A program made the position numbers and the translations under genes. Under the pieces are notes generated by a model. It had not been told where the DNA came from, made no database searches, and saw nothing but the letters and a program-made list of their open reading frames with translations. From UBA9655 sp964597045 (GTDB lineage: Bacteria > Pseudomonadota > Alphaproteobacteria > UBA9655): a stretch of DNA of 64,000 nt. The stretch covers positions 186,001 through 250,000 of the forward strand of contig CAZQWE010000004.1 of the NCBI GenBank assembly GCA_964597045.1, given 5' to 3'. This document shows positions 42,872 to 50,709 of this stretch, piece by piece. How positions within the stretch are numbered: the stretch's first letter is position 1; each line of letters starts with the position of its first letter.

Positions 42872-44819
42872 TTATGCTTCTCCTTTGTTCAGTTTTATCC
42901 AATTGAGGCCGCTTATGTGGCGGGATAGCCTCAGTTCGTAGTTTATCTATAACTTCGTCAAGCGCAAGGATTTCTTGCGCTTCGCCACCTAATTTTCGTA
43001 AAGCCACAGTTCCTTCCTCAGCTTCCCTTTTGCCAACAACTACAATGTAGGGAACCTTTTGAAGACTGAGTTCACGAACCTTAAGGTTAATCTTTTCATT
43101 GCGTAAATCCACTTCAGCACGTATGCCCGCTGCTTTGAGGGCTTTCAAAACCTTCTCTGCATACTCATCACCCTCCTGTGTCACAGTTGCAACAACTGCT
43201 TGGACAGGGGAGAGCCATAGAGGAAACTTGCCAGCGTAGTGTTCTATAAAGACAGCGAGAAAGCGCTCAAATGATCCAAAAATTGCGCGGTGTAGCATCA
43301 CAGGTGTATGTTTCTTTCCGTCTTCTCCAACATAAGAAGCTTCTAGTCTTTCGGGCAAAACAAAGTCGAGCTGAAATGTACCGCATTGCCACTGACGACC
43401 TATTGCATCTTTCAAAATAAAGTCTAGCTTTGGACCATAAAATGCACCATCTCCTGGACTGAGAACGCAAGCGAGCCCTGCAGCTTCTGCTCCTGCTTTC
43501 AGTTTGGATTCAGCTTTATCCCATATTTCATCTGATCCAGCCCTAACAGCGGGTCTATCTGAAAAGTTAACAATGACTTCCTTAAAGCCAAGCTCTTTGT
43601 AAACACTCAAAAGAAGGTCACAGAACTTACGTGTTTCTTCCTGGATCTGATCTTCTCTGCAAAAGATATGTCCATCATCTTGAACAAAGCTTCTGACACG
43701 TGTTAAACCCGAGAGAGCACCGGAAGGCTCGTTTCTCATGCATGAACCAAACTCAGCCAAGCGAAGTGGGAGGTCCCGGTAGCTCTTTAAACCTTGACGG
43801 AAGATGAGTACGTGACAAGGACAACTCATGGGTTTCAAGGCAAGAATGCGATGTTCATCCTCAAGAGTGAACATATTTTCACGGTATTTATCCCAGTGAC
43901 CCGAGGCTTCCCATAAGGAACGATCGAGAAGTTGAGGTGTTTTAATTTCCTGATATTCATCCTCGAGCTTTTCTCTCATGTACTTTTCAAGGAGGCGATA
44001 AAGCGTCCAGCCTTTTGGATGCCAGAAAACATGACCAATGGCCTCCTCTTGGAGATGAAATAGATCCATTTCCTTGCCAATTTTACGGTGGTCGCGCTTT
44101 TCTGCTTCTTCAAGACGTGTGAGGTAATCTTGGAGATCCTTCTCTGTTGACCATGCTGTGCCATAAATACGTTGCAACTGTGCATTCTTTTGATCTCCTC
44201 GCCAATAAGCACCTGACATTTTCATGAGCTTAAAGGCATGTCCCAGCTTTCCAGTTGAAGGAAGGTGAGGGCCACGGCACAGATCCACGAAATTCCCCTG
44301 CCTATAAACGGTAATTTCATCAGATGCTGGGAGGTCCTGGATGATCTCCGCTTTAAAATGTTCACCCATATCTTTAAAGAATTGAATGGCGTCCTTACGG
44401 TCCCATGCTTCTCGGGTGACAGACTCGTCACGATTCACAATCTCATGCATTCTTTCTTCAAGACGGTTGAGATCTTCAGGGGTAAAGGATTCCTCGCGGA
44501 AAAGGTCATAATAGAACCCATCTGTGATGGAAGGGCCAATAGTAATTTGAGTTTCTGGATAAAGCTCCTTAACGGCTTCAGCAAAAACATGAGCCGCATC
44601 GTGACGAAGAATATCAAGTCCTTCTTCAGACGGACGTTTAATAACTTCAAAAGCACTATCAGATTCAATAGGACGAGTGAGATCCCAGAGCTGATCATTC
44701 ACACGAACAGCCACCGCCTCTTTTGCAAGACTTGTGCTAAGTGTTTTCGCTACTTCCCAGCCTGTGATGCCTTTTGGAAACTCCCGATTTGAGCCATCGG
44801 GAAAGCGAATCGTGATCAT
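42864..44819 (-). CDS. thrS: Threonine--tRNA ligase
   Basis: A 651-residue class II synthetase. An N-terminal TGS domain (MITIRFPDGSNREFPKG) is followed by the editing domain with HDAAHVFAEAVKELYP (HxxxH) and FVDLCRGPHLPSTG. The catalytic core has MSCPCHVLIF (zinc-binding cysteine), YRDLPLRLAEFGSCMRNEPSG (motif 2), LHRAIFGSFERF (motif 3), and an anticodon-binding domain. GAGGAATTC precedes the ATG. It is translated directly into infC, the classic thrS-infC pairing. Confidence 0.97.
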   Translation of the reverse strand: MITIRFPDGSNREFPKGITGWEVAKTLSTSLAKEAVAVRVNDQLWDLTRPIESDSAFEVIKRPSEEGLDILRHDAAHVFAEAVKELYPETQITIGPSITDGFYYDLFREESFTPEDLNRLEERMHEIVNRDESVTREAWDRKDAIQFFKDMGEHFKAEIIQDLPASDEITVYRQGNFVDLCRGPHLPSTGKLGHAFKLMKMSGAYWRGDQKNAQLQRIYGTAWSTEKDLQDYLTRLEEAEKRDHRKIGKEMDLFHLQEEAIGHVFWHPKGWTLYRLLEKYMREKLEDEYQEIKTPQLLDRSLWEASGHWDKYRENMFTLEDEHRILALKPMSCPCHVLIFRQGLKSYRDLPLRLAEFGSCMRNEPSGALSGLTRVRSFVQDDGHIFCREDQIQEETRKFCDLLLSVYKELGFKEVIVNFSDRPAVRAGSDEIWDKAESKLKAGAEAAGLACVLSPGDGAFYGPKLDFILKDAIGRQWQCGTFQLDFVLPERLEASYVGEDGKKHTPVMLHRAIFGSFERFLAVFIEHYAGKFPLWLSPVQAVVATVTQEGDEYAEKVLKALKAAGIRAEVDLRNEKINLKVRELSLQKVPYIVVVGKREAEEGTVALRKLGGEAQEILALDEVIDKLRTEAIPPHKRPQLDKTEQRRSINI

Positions 44820-44919
44820 GAATTCCTCAGTTTGTTACAATAAATAAGGGTATTATTATAAGTCAAATGTGGAGGGAACTCAATCATAAAACATATGCTG
44901 AGTCTTCGCGATCCCTCAC

Positions 44920-44986
44920 AGCAAACACGCTCCACCTTTCGACTCATTCATGTGGATTGCTTCGTTAAGCTCGTCATGAGACATTA
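44920..44986. repeat. Possible degenerate interspersed repeat fragment
   Basis: The 169-bp gap upstream of thrS contains GGATTGCTTCG and then GCTCGTCATGA, resembling the ends of the GGATTGCTTCG...GTCATTGCGA palindromic repeats scattered in intracellular alphaproteobacteria. A matching end in the opposite orientation is at 49385-49397 (GCGTCATTGCGAA). No gene is apparent in this gap. Confidence 0.3.
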
Positions 44987-44988
44987 AC

Positions 44989-45222
44989 TTACTTCTTACC
45001 TTTTCTATATTGTTGCTTGAACTTATTCTTATTGTCCTTATATCCCTTTTTTAAATCTTCCGCAGCAACCTCAACTTGCGCTTGAACACGCGCTGTCTCC
45101 CGTCCAACTTTTTCTGCTGTTGATAATTCTTCTTTACTAGGATCAAAACTTGCCATGCAACCCATACTAGATATAACAATTCCTGATAGGACAAGTGAAC
45201 TGATTTTCTTGAAATTTAACAT
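44989..45222 (-). CDS. Small lipoprotein, unknown function
   Basis: A 77-residue predicted lipoprotein. The signal ends with lipobox SSMGC near residue 22. The mature part is charged, with a predicted long helix (AEKVGRETARVQAQVEVAAEDLKKG) and a Lys-rich tail (KQQYRKGKK). AGGAG precedes the ATG by 8 bases. It follows the glycosyltransferase gene on the same strand after 56 bp. Function unknown. Confidence 0.72.
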   Translation of the reverse strand: MLNFKKISSLVLSGIVISSMGCMASFDPSKEELSTAEKVGRETARVQAQVEVAAEDLKKGYKDNKNKFKQQYRKGKK

Positions 45223-45278
45223 TTAGATTCTCCTTTACTAATGTACCCCTTTTGGAGTTTTCTCACACTAAACGGCTT

Positions 45279-46496
45279 TTACTCTTTGATCAACGATAAA
45301 ACTTCCTGATACAAAGCTATGGTCTCAGAACACATTGTTTCTTTAGAATATTGAGCAAGAGCTTCTTTACGTCCAAGATCCCCTAGCTTCTTTAACTGAT
45401 TATCCGTTAAATCAAGGACATGATCCAAAGCTTGAGCAAGGGCTGCTGCATCTCCTGGTGGTGTTAACCAACCTGTTTTTCCTTCTTGTATAGTATCTTT
45501 GGGTGCTCCAATATTTGAGGCGACTATAGGCTTCTTCATTGCAAAAGCTTCCGCAATAACTCGACCAAATCCTTCAGGCACAAGAGAAGGACAAACTATC
45601 ACATCCGCAGCTAAATAAGCCGCGGGAAGATCAGGGGAGGGAGGCATCCATTTAACACGGCCTTCGAGATCAAGCCCCGCCGCTTGCTTTAAAAGAGCAT
45701 CTCTCATACTTTCATGGCCAGATGCTGAGCCTAAGAAAACAACAACCGCATCGGCATGTTTCATCAATGCTAATGCATTAATTAAGGTATCTTGCCCCTT
45801 ATTCCGACTGATCCTTCCGGGAAGAAGAATTACTCTTTCCCCAGACTCGATCCCCCATGATTTGAGCAGGTGCTCGAGTCGCTGAGGTGTCACAGATGAG
45901 GGATCAAAATAATGACAGTCAATTCCTCGATTGATGAGGCGTATTTTCGACGGATCAAACCAACCAGATCCCTTATAGCTTTTCGTAATATGGTTCACCA
46001 TAAAAGGAGAAATAGCAATAACCCGGTCCCCTTTCGCCATAACGGAGTTATAAAATCTCTTGAGAACGCTACCAGATTTGTAGGCCGCATGGTAGGTTGT
46101 TATATAGGGAATACCAAGCTTAAGGGCAGCTTTATAAGCACTCCAGGCGGGGCCACGAGAGCGAACGTGGACAATGTCCACTTTTTCCTTCTTCATAAGC
46201 TTTTTAAGTAAAGCTGAATTCCGTGTCATTTTAATTGGATTCTTCGTATCTAGCGGAAGATCTAAAAATTCAATTTCAGCTGGCAGTTCTTCCTTTGCCC
46301 AACTTCCAATACGGGCAGCTATTAAAGAACGCCCCCCCGCTTGAGCAATAGCCTTACCAATCTCGAGTGCTTCAAGCTCAACGCCTCCCGTACCCAAAGC
46401 AGGAATAACTTGCAAGATCGTTGGTCTCGTTTTAAATGTTTTATGCGAAATCTTATTTTTAGGGGCCTTCAATGACGACATCTCCTGCTTGCTCAT
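45279..46496 (-). CDS. Glycosyltransferase family 4
   Basis: A 405-residue GT-B-fold retaining glycosyltransferase. The N-terminal Rossmann domain starts ILQVIPALGTGGVELEALE, VHVRSRGPAWSAY lies near residue 110, and the C-terminal donor site has LLPGRISRNKGQD and the EX7E motif PEGFGRVIAEAFAMKKPIV. It probably adds a sugar to lipopolysaccharide core or another surface glycan. The ATG at 46496 follows AGAAGG and overlaps the start of the divergent hydrolase gene by 25 bp, so their promoters lie inside each other's coding sequence. Confidence 0.87.
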   Translation of the reverse strand: MSKQEMSSLKAPKNKISHKTFKTRPTILQVIPALGTGGVELEALEIGKAIAQAGGRSLIAARIGSWAKEELPAEIEFLDLPLDTKNPIKMTRNSALLKKLMKKEKVDIVHVRSRGPAWSAYKAALKLGIPYITTYHAAYKSGSVLKRFYNSVMAKGDRVIAISPFMVNHITKSYKGSGWFDPSKIRLINRGIDCHYFDPSSVTPQRLEHLLKSWGIESGERVILLPGRISRNKGQDTLINALALMKHADAVVVFLGSASGHESMRDALLKQAAGLDLEGRVKWMPPSPDLPAAYLAADVIVCPSLVPEGFGRVIAEAFAMKKPIVASNIGAPKDTIQEGKTGWLTPPGDAAALAQALDHVLDLTDNQLKKLGDLGRKEALAQYSKETMCSETIALYQEVLSLIKE

Positions 46497-47254
46497 CTTC
46501 CAAGCCTTCTCAATTGAGTAGGGGTTCAGATTATATAGCTTATAATCGTCTTGATAAAAAGAACAAAAGCCTGCCTGAGGTCCTTTTCTTAGGGGGGTTC
46601 AAGTCAGACATGAAGGGGACGAAAGCAACCTACCTGGAGGACTTGTGTGACAAGCGGAATCAAACATACACCAGATTCGATTATTTTGGCCATGGAGAGT
46701 CGTCTGGCGACTTCCTGGAGGGCACCATAGGAAGATGGCTTTCCGATGTTCTTGCGATAATCGATGAGGTTACAGAGGGACCTCTCATCTTGATCGGATC
46801 CAGTATGGGAGGATGGCTTATGACATTAGCCGCCCTTGAGCGTCCTGAAAGAGTCAAAGCTTTGCTTGGCATTGCGGCCGCACCCGACTTTACGGAAGAG
46901 TTGATTTGGGCTGGCCTTAATGATGAGGGGAGGAAACAACTCCTCAGACAAGGTATTTTCCAAACACCCTCTCAATATGAAAACGAAGGATTCCCCATTA
47001 CGCTACAATTGATAGAGGAGGGGAGGCAGCATTTGGTCCTACCAAAGCCTATCGATATTCATTGCCCGATGCACCTTATACATGGGGCTGCCGATGAGGA
47101 CGTCCCATGGATGCTTTCGAGACGCCTTGCCAGACGGATTAAGAGTACTAACGTAACCTTTACCTTAATCAAGAATGGTGATCACCGTCTAAATACACCT
47201 CTCGCCTTAGGAAGACTGGCTTCTTTGTTGAATGAGGTGAGTGAAATGACATAA
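46472..47254 (+). CDS. Alpha/beta hydrolase, ABHD10-like
   Basis: A 260-residue hydrolase. The N-terminal LPEVLFLGGFKSDMKGTKA, RFDYFGHGESSG and nucleophile elbow LIGSSMGGW are characteristic of the alphaproteobacterial relatives of mitochondrial ABHD10, a depalmitoylase and acyl-glucuronide esterase. Asp is in HGAADEDVPW and His in KNGDHRLNTP. No signal peptide is present. The substrate here is unknown. It overlaps the divergent glycosyltransferase gene by 25 bp. Confidence 0.85.
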   Translation: MTTSPACSSSKPSQLSRGSDYIAYNRLDKKNKSLPEVLFLGGFKSDMKGTKATYLEDLCDKRNQTYTRFDYFGHGESSGDFLEGTIGRWLSDVLAIIDEVTEGPLILIGSSMGGWLMTLAALERPERVKALLGIAAAPDFTEELIWAGLNDEGRKQLLRQGIFQTPSQYENEGFPITLQLIEEGRQHLVLPKPIDIHCPMHLIHGAADEDVPWMLSRRLARRIKSTNVTFTLIKNGDHRLNTPLALGRLASLLNEVSEMT

Positions 47255-47258
47255 CTTA

Positions 47259-49202
47259 TTAATCGTCATACGTTGTAAACCCTATGTCCAACAGGAAATT
47301 TCGCAAAGTTGATATTCTTCCTCCATCAAGGACTCCATTATCTTTATCATGAAGGTGGATTGATGTTACGTGGTGACCATATTTAAAGTTCATCCTTGAT
47401 CCGTTGCGTGATTTATCAATTTCTATACCTAACCCAGTTAAGAGGGGTTCGATCATTCCAAATCGAATATCATTTGGACAAGCAAGAGGATCGGTAAAAT
47501 AATCAAATAGAGCTATTAATTTTGAAGGCACTTTTATACTCTTTGCTTCATTCTTTTCTACAAGCAAAGCATTCATTTGCAACGTTAAATTTCTGATAAC
47601 ATCACTTAAGGAGTTAAGAGCCTCTTCTGAAGAATAAAAATCAGGACTTTTCTTGAATTGGCGAAGCATATTGCATCCTTTGATGAATATTGGGAGAAAC
47701 TTATCCCCCTTGTTTTTAGTCTTTTCAATGATATTATTAAGCAATGAAGCTAATAATTCTCTTTGAACTACTATGGAATCCTTATTTTGCTCCTCTTCAA
47801 ATATTAAGATTTTATTATCGTTACTGTTTTGTACTGTTAATATTGCTTGCTCTTTAATGTTTTTATCTTCAACTAATAAGGATTTATTATCTAATATACC
47901 TTGTACAGTATCTTTTTCTTGTTCTTTGATTTTTTTCTCTTCTGGCAAAATGGACAAATTATCTTTCACACGAAGATTTGGTCTCACATCGCAACCATTG
48001 ACTACATCTGATTTCTTTTTACCTGTTTTTTTAGTAGTCTGTTTTGTCTTTTTATTTTTGTTTTTTTTCTGATCAAATGAAGTACCTTCCAAAAAACTAT
48101 CTTTCCCTTTAACAGTAGAAACTTTCTTTGTCGTTTCCTTACTCTTAAATTGTTCATTTGTAATGATATCCATACTCCTCAACATGTTTATAACCGACGG
48201 TAATCTTTCTCGTTTATATTCAGGAGTAAATTTACGAAATTGTCCACCTACTTGATAGTGTAGGCATAAAGGATCTCTAAGAAGCAATTTGATATTATTC
48301 AAAGTCTTTAGATTATTTATTGTATTCATAGGAATTCTAAGTGTAGAATAATCATCAGTGGCTAAATCAGTATATTTACTTGCCGACCACCCTTCCTGGA
48401 GCTCACTCTCCTTATATTTTTTATCTAACCCTCCAATCTTACATGCTAATAAAAATTTTTTATATTCATCCTTGAAAGCATTTTTGTATTCATCTCTTAC
48501 ATCAAATGAGTCAATTCCAATAGCAGCTTGAGACATAAAAGACAGTGCTTTTTTTGTTTCACGTATTGTTTCTAAATGTATACGAGGAATATCGATGTGA
48601 ATTGAGTACCTTTGTATTCCATTTTTTTTATGGCTAGGAGTTATATTTGCATAATTTAAGAGTAAACGGCTAGAGTCATCCATATAGTTAGAAAAAATAT
48701 CAAGCACTTCAAGAGCGTCATCAATCCAAAGTTGCACTTTGTCTGGCACTGAACTTCGAATTTGGTTTAATCCTATGTTGAGGTAGTAAGTTTTGCAATA
48801 ATCACAAATACCCAAATCAAAATCCGAAAAACCTCTCTTCATAAAATCATCTTCGGTCAAATGGATCTTTTGCTTATTAAGAGCTATTACCTCAAACACA
48901 GAGAAGCATTCTGCAAATAGCTTCTTAACATAATCACCATTGCCCTTCGGAAAATCGTCTTCTTTTAGAACAGAGTCTTTTGTGTTTTTTAGCTTGTCCC
49001 GGTTTTCAAGGAGTTCTTTCTTAAATTTAGATAGTTTTTTTATCGTAACTGTGGATGCGGGTTCCTCATCATGATTATTTTCAGAAAAAAATCTATTCAC
49101 TTGATTAGAACTCTTTTCATTCATATCGTTATTACTATTCATACATAAAGCGTAATGAGGAAGAGTAAAAGAAGCTAATAAAGCAAAGCACATACTGCGC
49201 AT
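47259..49202 (-). CDS. Secreted protein with C-terminal HicA-like domain
   Basis: A 647-residue protein of unknown overall function. It begins with a probable signal peptide (MRSMCFALLASFTLPHYALC). The middle (~residues 370-470) is Lys-rich and low in complexity (KKNKNKKTKQTTKKTGKKK), with repeats of the kind DNKSLLVEDKNIKEQA / DNKILIFEEEQNKDS. The last ~75 residues (LLTGLGIEIDKSRNGSRMNF, then TSIHLHDKDN and RISTLRNFLLDIGF) match the pattern of HicA-type toxins: glycine-serine, aromatic strand, histidine strand and final helix with the FLxxxG ending. An exported HicA-like module is unusual. No HicB antitoxin is adjacent. Confidence 0.6.
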   Translation of the reverse strand: MRSMCFALLASFTLPHYALCMNSNNDMNEKSSNQVNRFFSENNHDEEPASTVTIKKLSKFKKELLENRDKLKNTKDSVLKEDDFPKGNGDYVKKLFAECFSVFEVIALNKQKIHLTEDDFMKRGFSDFDLGICDYCKTYYLNIGLNQIRSSVPDKVQLWIDDALEVLDIFSNYMDDSSRLLLNYANITPSHKKNGIQRYSIHIDIPRIHLETIRETKKALSFMSQAAIGIDSFDVRDEYKNAFKDEYKKFLLACKIGGLDKKYKESELQEGWSASKYTDLATDDYSTLRIPMNTINNLKTLNNIKLLLRDPLCLHYQVGGQFRKFTPEYKRERLPSVINMLRSMDIITNEQFKSKETTKKVSTVKGKDSFLEGTSFDQKKNKNKKTKQTTKKTGKKKSDVVNGCDVRPNLRVKDNLSILPEEKKIKEQEKDTVQGILDNKSLLVEDKNIKEQAILTVQNSNDNKILIFEEEQNKDSIVVQRELLASLLNNIIEKTKNKGDKFLPIFIKGCNMLRQFKKSPDFYSSEEALNSLSDVIRNLTLQMNALLVEKNEAKSIKVPSKLIALFDYFTDPLACPNDIRFGMIEPLLTGLGIEIDKSRNGSRMNFKYGHHVTSIHLHDKDNGVLDGGRISTLRNFLLDIGFTTYDD

Positions 49203-49536
49203 AATTAAATACCATTTTTTAATAATTAATAATATATTTGTATATACAATGTTATTTTAAATAAAGTCAAGTCGATTATTCAATAAGTTGAGTAAAATAG
49301 AATCATGGATTACCAATCTAGCCTGATCTCCCGTTCAGTACACTAGTCTTCGGGGAAACCTAGCTCTATTCATAACCCAAGTGGCGTCATTGCGAAGAAG
49401 AGGAGTAGGACTTTCCTACTATTTTAATAGGTTCACCTTCAGAATTATCTACAGATTAGATACATGGGGTGAGGTAATCCTAACATTATCACGTTGACAG
49501 GAAGCCCTTCGAAAGTTAGAAAATGTTATCTCATCA
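49203..49536. other. Non-coding stretch upstream of tRNA-Ser
   Basis: This 334-bp gap has no convincing ORF. It contains AT-rich sequence likely to carry the promoter of the HicA-like gene, and the GCGTCATTGCGAA repeat-like segment at 49385-49397. A short hairpin (AGTAGGA 49404-49410 with TCCTACT 49414-49420) is followed by ATTTT. The tRNA promoter is at its right end. Confidence 0.5.
49494..49522 (+). promoter_or_regulatory. Predicted sigma-70 promoter of tRNA-Ser
   Basis: TTGACA at 49494-49499 (perfect -35) is followed after 17 bases by TAGAAA at 49517-49522 (a weak -10). Transcription would begin about 7-8 bases before the tRNA's first base at 49537. Confidence 0.5.
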
Positions 49537-49628
49537 GGAGGGGTGGCCGAGAGGCTGAAGGCGGCGGTTTGCTAAACCGTTATACGTGGAAACATGTATC
49601 GTGGGTTCGAATCCCATCCCCTCCGCCA
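49537..49628 (+). tRNA. tRNA-Ser (GCT anticodon)
   Basis: A 92-base cloverleaf with the long variable arm of class II tRNAs (ATACGTG-GAAA-CATGTAT). The acceptor stem is GGAGGGG/CCCCTCC, the anticodon loop is TTGCTAA (anticodon GCT), and the T loop is TTCGAAT. CCA is encoded. A small hairpin (GGCTGG/CCAGCC at 49651-49666) lies downstream without a T-run. Confidence 0.96.
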
Positions 49629-49764
49629 ACTTTCGATACGACGCAGCTTCGGCTGGCAAGCCAGCCAAAAGGTGTGGTAAACAGATACGAACTGCCGGAT
49701 ATCTGTTCTTATTTGTTTCCCATATCTAAGCAGGTATTTCTAAAGGATGTTCTTATATATAGAG

Positions 49765-50049
49765 TCATTTTACTTTATTTACTTTAACATCTGCAGTATA
49801 CTTTATTTCCTCCCCTTTAGAATCGACTACGCAATTAGCAACCTCTTCCAAAAAGCGCTTCAAACAATGATTACAGCCTGGAACTGGCTTTAAATCACTA
49901 TTACAACCTCTTTGACAAAAATCGAATACGTTCTTTTTATTAGTAAGGCAAGTCGCAGACATTTGTTCATTATCTGCGTTAGCAATTGAAATGAGTCCTG
50001 CTACGCTAAACCCAATTAAAAACATTTGTTTAAGAGTGTCTTTGATCAT
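49765..50049 (-). CDS. Small cysteine-rich secreted protein, unknown function
   Basis: I do not recognise this 94-residue protein. It has a signal peptide (MIKDTLKQMFLIGFSVAGLI, cleaved after IANA). The mature part has six cysteines in about 50 residues (SATCL, FDFCQRGC, PGCNHC, ANCVV), suggesting disulfide bonds. AAAGGA precedes the ATG by about 8 bases. It could be a secreted factor of the accessory region. Confidence 0.65.
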   Translation of the reverse strand: MIKDTLKQMFLIGFSVAGLISIANADNEQMSATCLTNKKNVFDFCQRGCNSDLKPVPGCNHCLKRFLEEVANCVVDSKGEEIKYTADVKVNKVK

Positions 50050-50157
50050 TGTATTTTTCCTTTCATTCTCAAATACAGCTCATGTATTGTCGGTTTATAA
50101 AATTAATTTTTAGTTAATATCAGAACTTGTTTTTTATTAATAATTAAATATAGGGCG

Positions 50158-50395
50158 CATCACAAGACTGACAAGCTACTGAGCTGTTGACCCTTCAAGT
50201 TCAAGCAGAGCTTCTTGTCCACCGATATGGTAAGAATACCGACAGGTACTTGTATATGGCTTCGACACTTTGAAATTCCCATTGAGAGCAGTCAGTGTTA
50301 GTGCCTTTCCAACCATGGCTTTAAGCTTTGCTCCAAAACCTGCCTTGGTCGCTTCTTGTACTTTAAACGTATATGATACATTGTTTTGCTTGCTT
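50158..50395. repeat. Direct repeat, copy 1 of a 238-bp duplication
   Basis: This segment matches 52839-53076 with a constant offset of 2681 bp, no gaps and about 16 mismatches (~93% identity). It carries the last codons of the DUF985 cupin gene and the 3' third of the neighbouring secreted-protein gene. The left boundary abuts AT-rich intergenic DNA, and the right boundary abuts unrelated sequence from 50396. Confidence 0.9.
50176..50395 (-). pseudogene. Truncated copy of the two-domain secreted protein gene (C-terminal fragment)
   Basis: On the minus strand this fragment keeps the reading frame and stop of the gene at 52857-53543 (ending ELEGSTAQ) but has lost everything upstream of the second domain's middle, including start codon, signal peptide and first domain. 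It arose from the 238-bp duplication. It has no start signal and is most likely not translated. Confidence 0.75.
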
Positions 50396-50709
50396 GGATG
50401 CTTTCATTGCGGTATTAACTGCTCTGCCTGCAACAGGCCCTCAAAAAGACTTGTTGGATAAAAGAATCCAGACAGCTCTTGCTTGGATTGAGTTTCAGGG
50501 GTTTCATACAATCCTTTTTACGGGTTAATTCCCGTCCAAATATTTCCATCCTAAAAACACCTTTCATAGGGATTTGGCTCTGATACGTACGCAAAGCTGC
50601 ACCTTCAATTGCTTCTGATAGTATTTTTTTATAAATCGTGATTTTTGACAGATATGTTTTTATATGTTAAATGAAGCTCACATTATATAGAGTAAAAAGG
50701 ATTGTTGTT
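50396..50709. other. Rearranged stretch with a possible coding remnant
   Basis: Immediately after the duplication breakpoint, the plus strand from 50397 to the TAA at 50526-50528 reads protein-like sequence (DAFIAVLTALPATG, then LLDKRIQTALAWIE), without a start codon. It could be the C-terminal end of a lost gene. The remainder up to 50709 has no supportable gene and presumably holds the F-box gene promoter; AAAGGA sits 9 bases before its GTG. Confidence 0.3.

Noticed and set aside
49651..49666. GGCTGG-CAAG-CCAGCC hairpin after tRNA-Ser as a terminator
   Set aside because: No T-run follows, and the stem is short.
49494..49787. A 97-residue plus-strand ORF across the tRNA-Ser gene
   Set aside because: It is explained by the tRNA and its flanks; there is no ribosome site and no protein-like composition.
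50529..50670. Minus-strand frame reading AIEGAALRTYQSQI as a gene remnant
   Set aside because: It is only weakly protein-like, with no start or recognisable family; mentioned as part of the rearranged stretch but not called.
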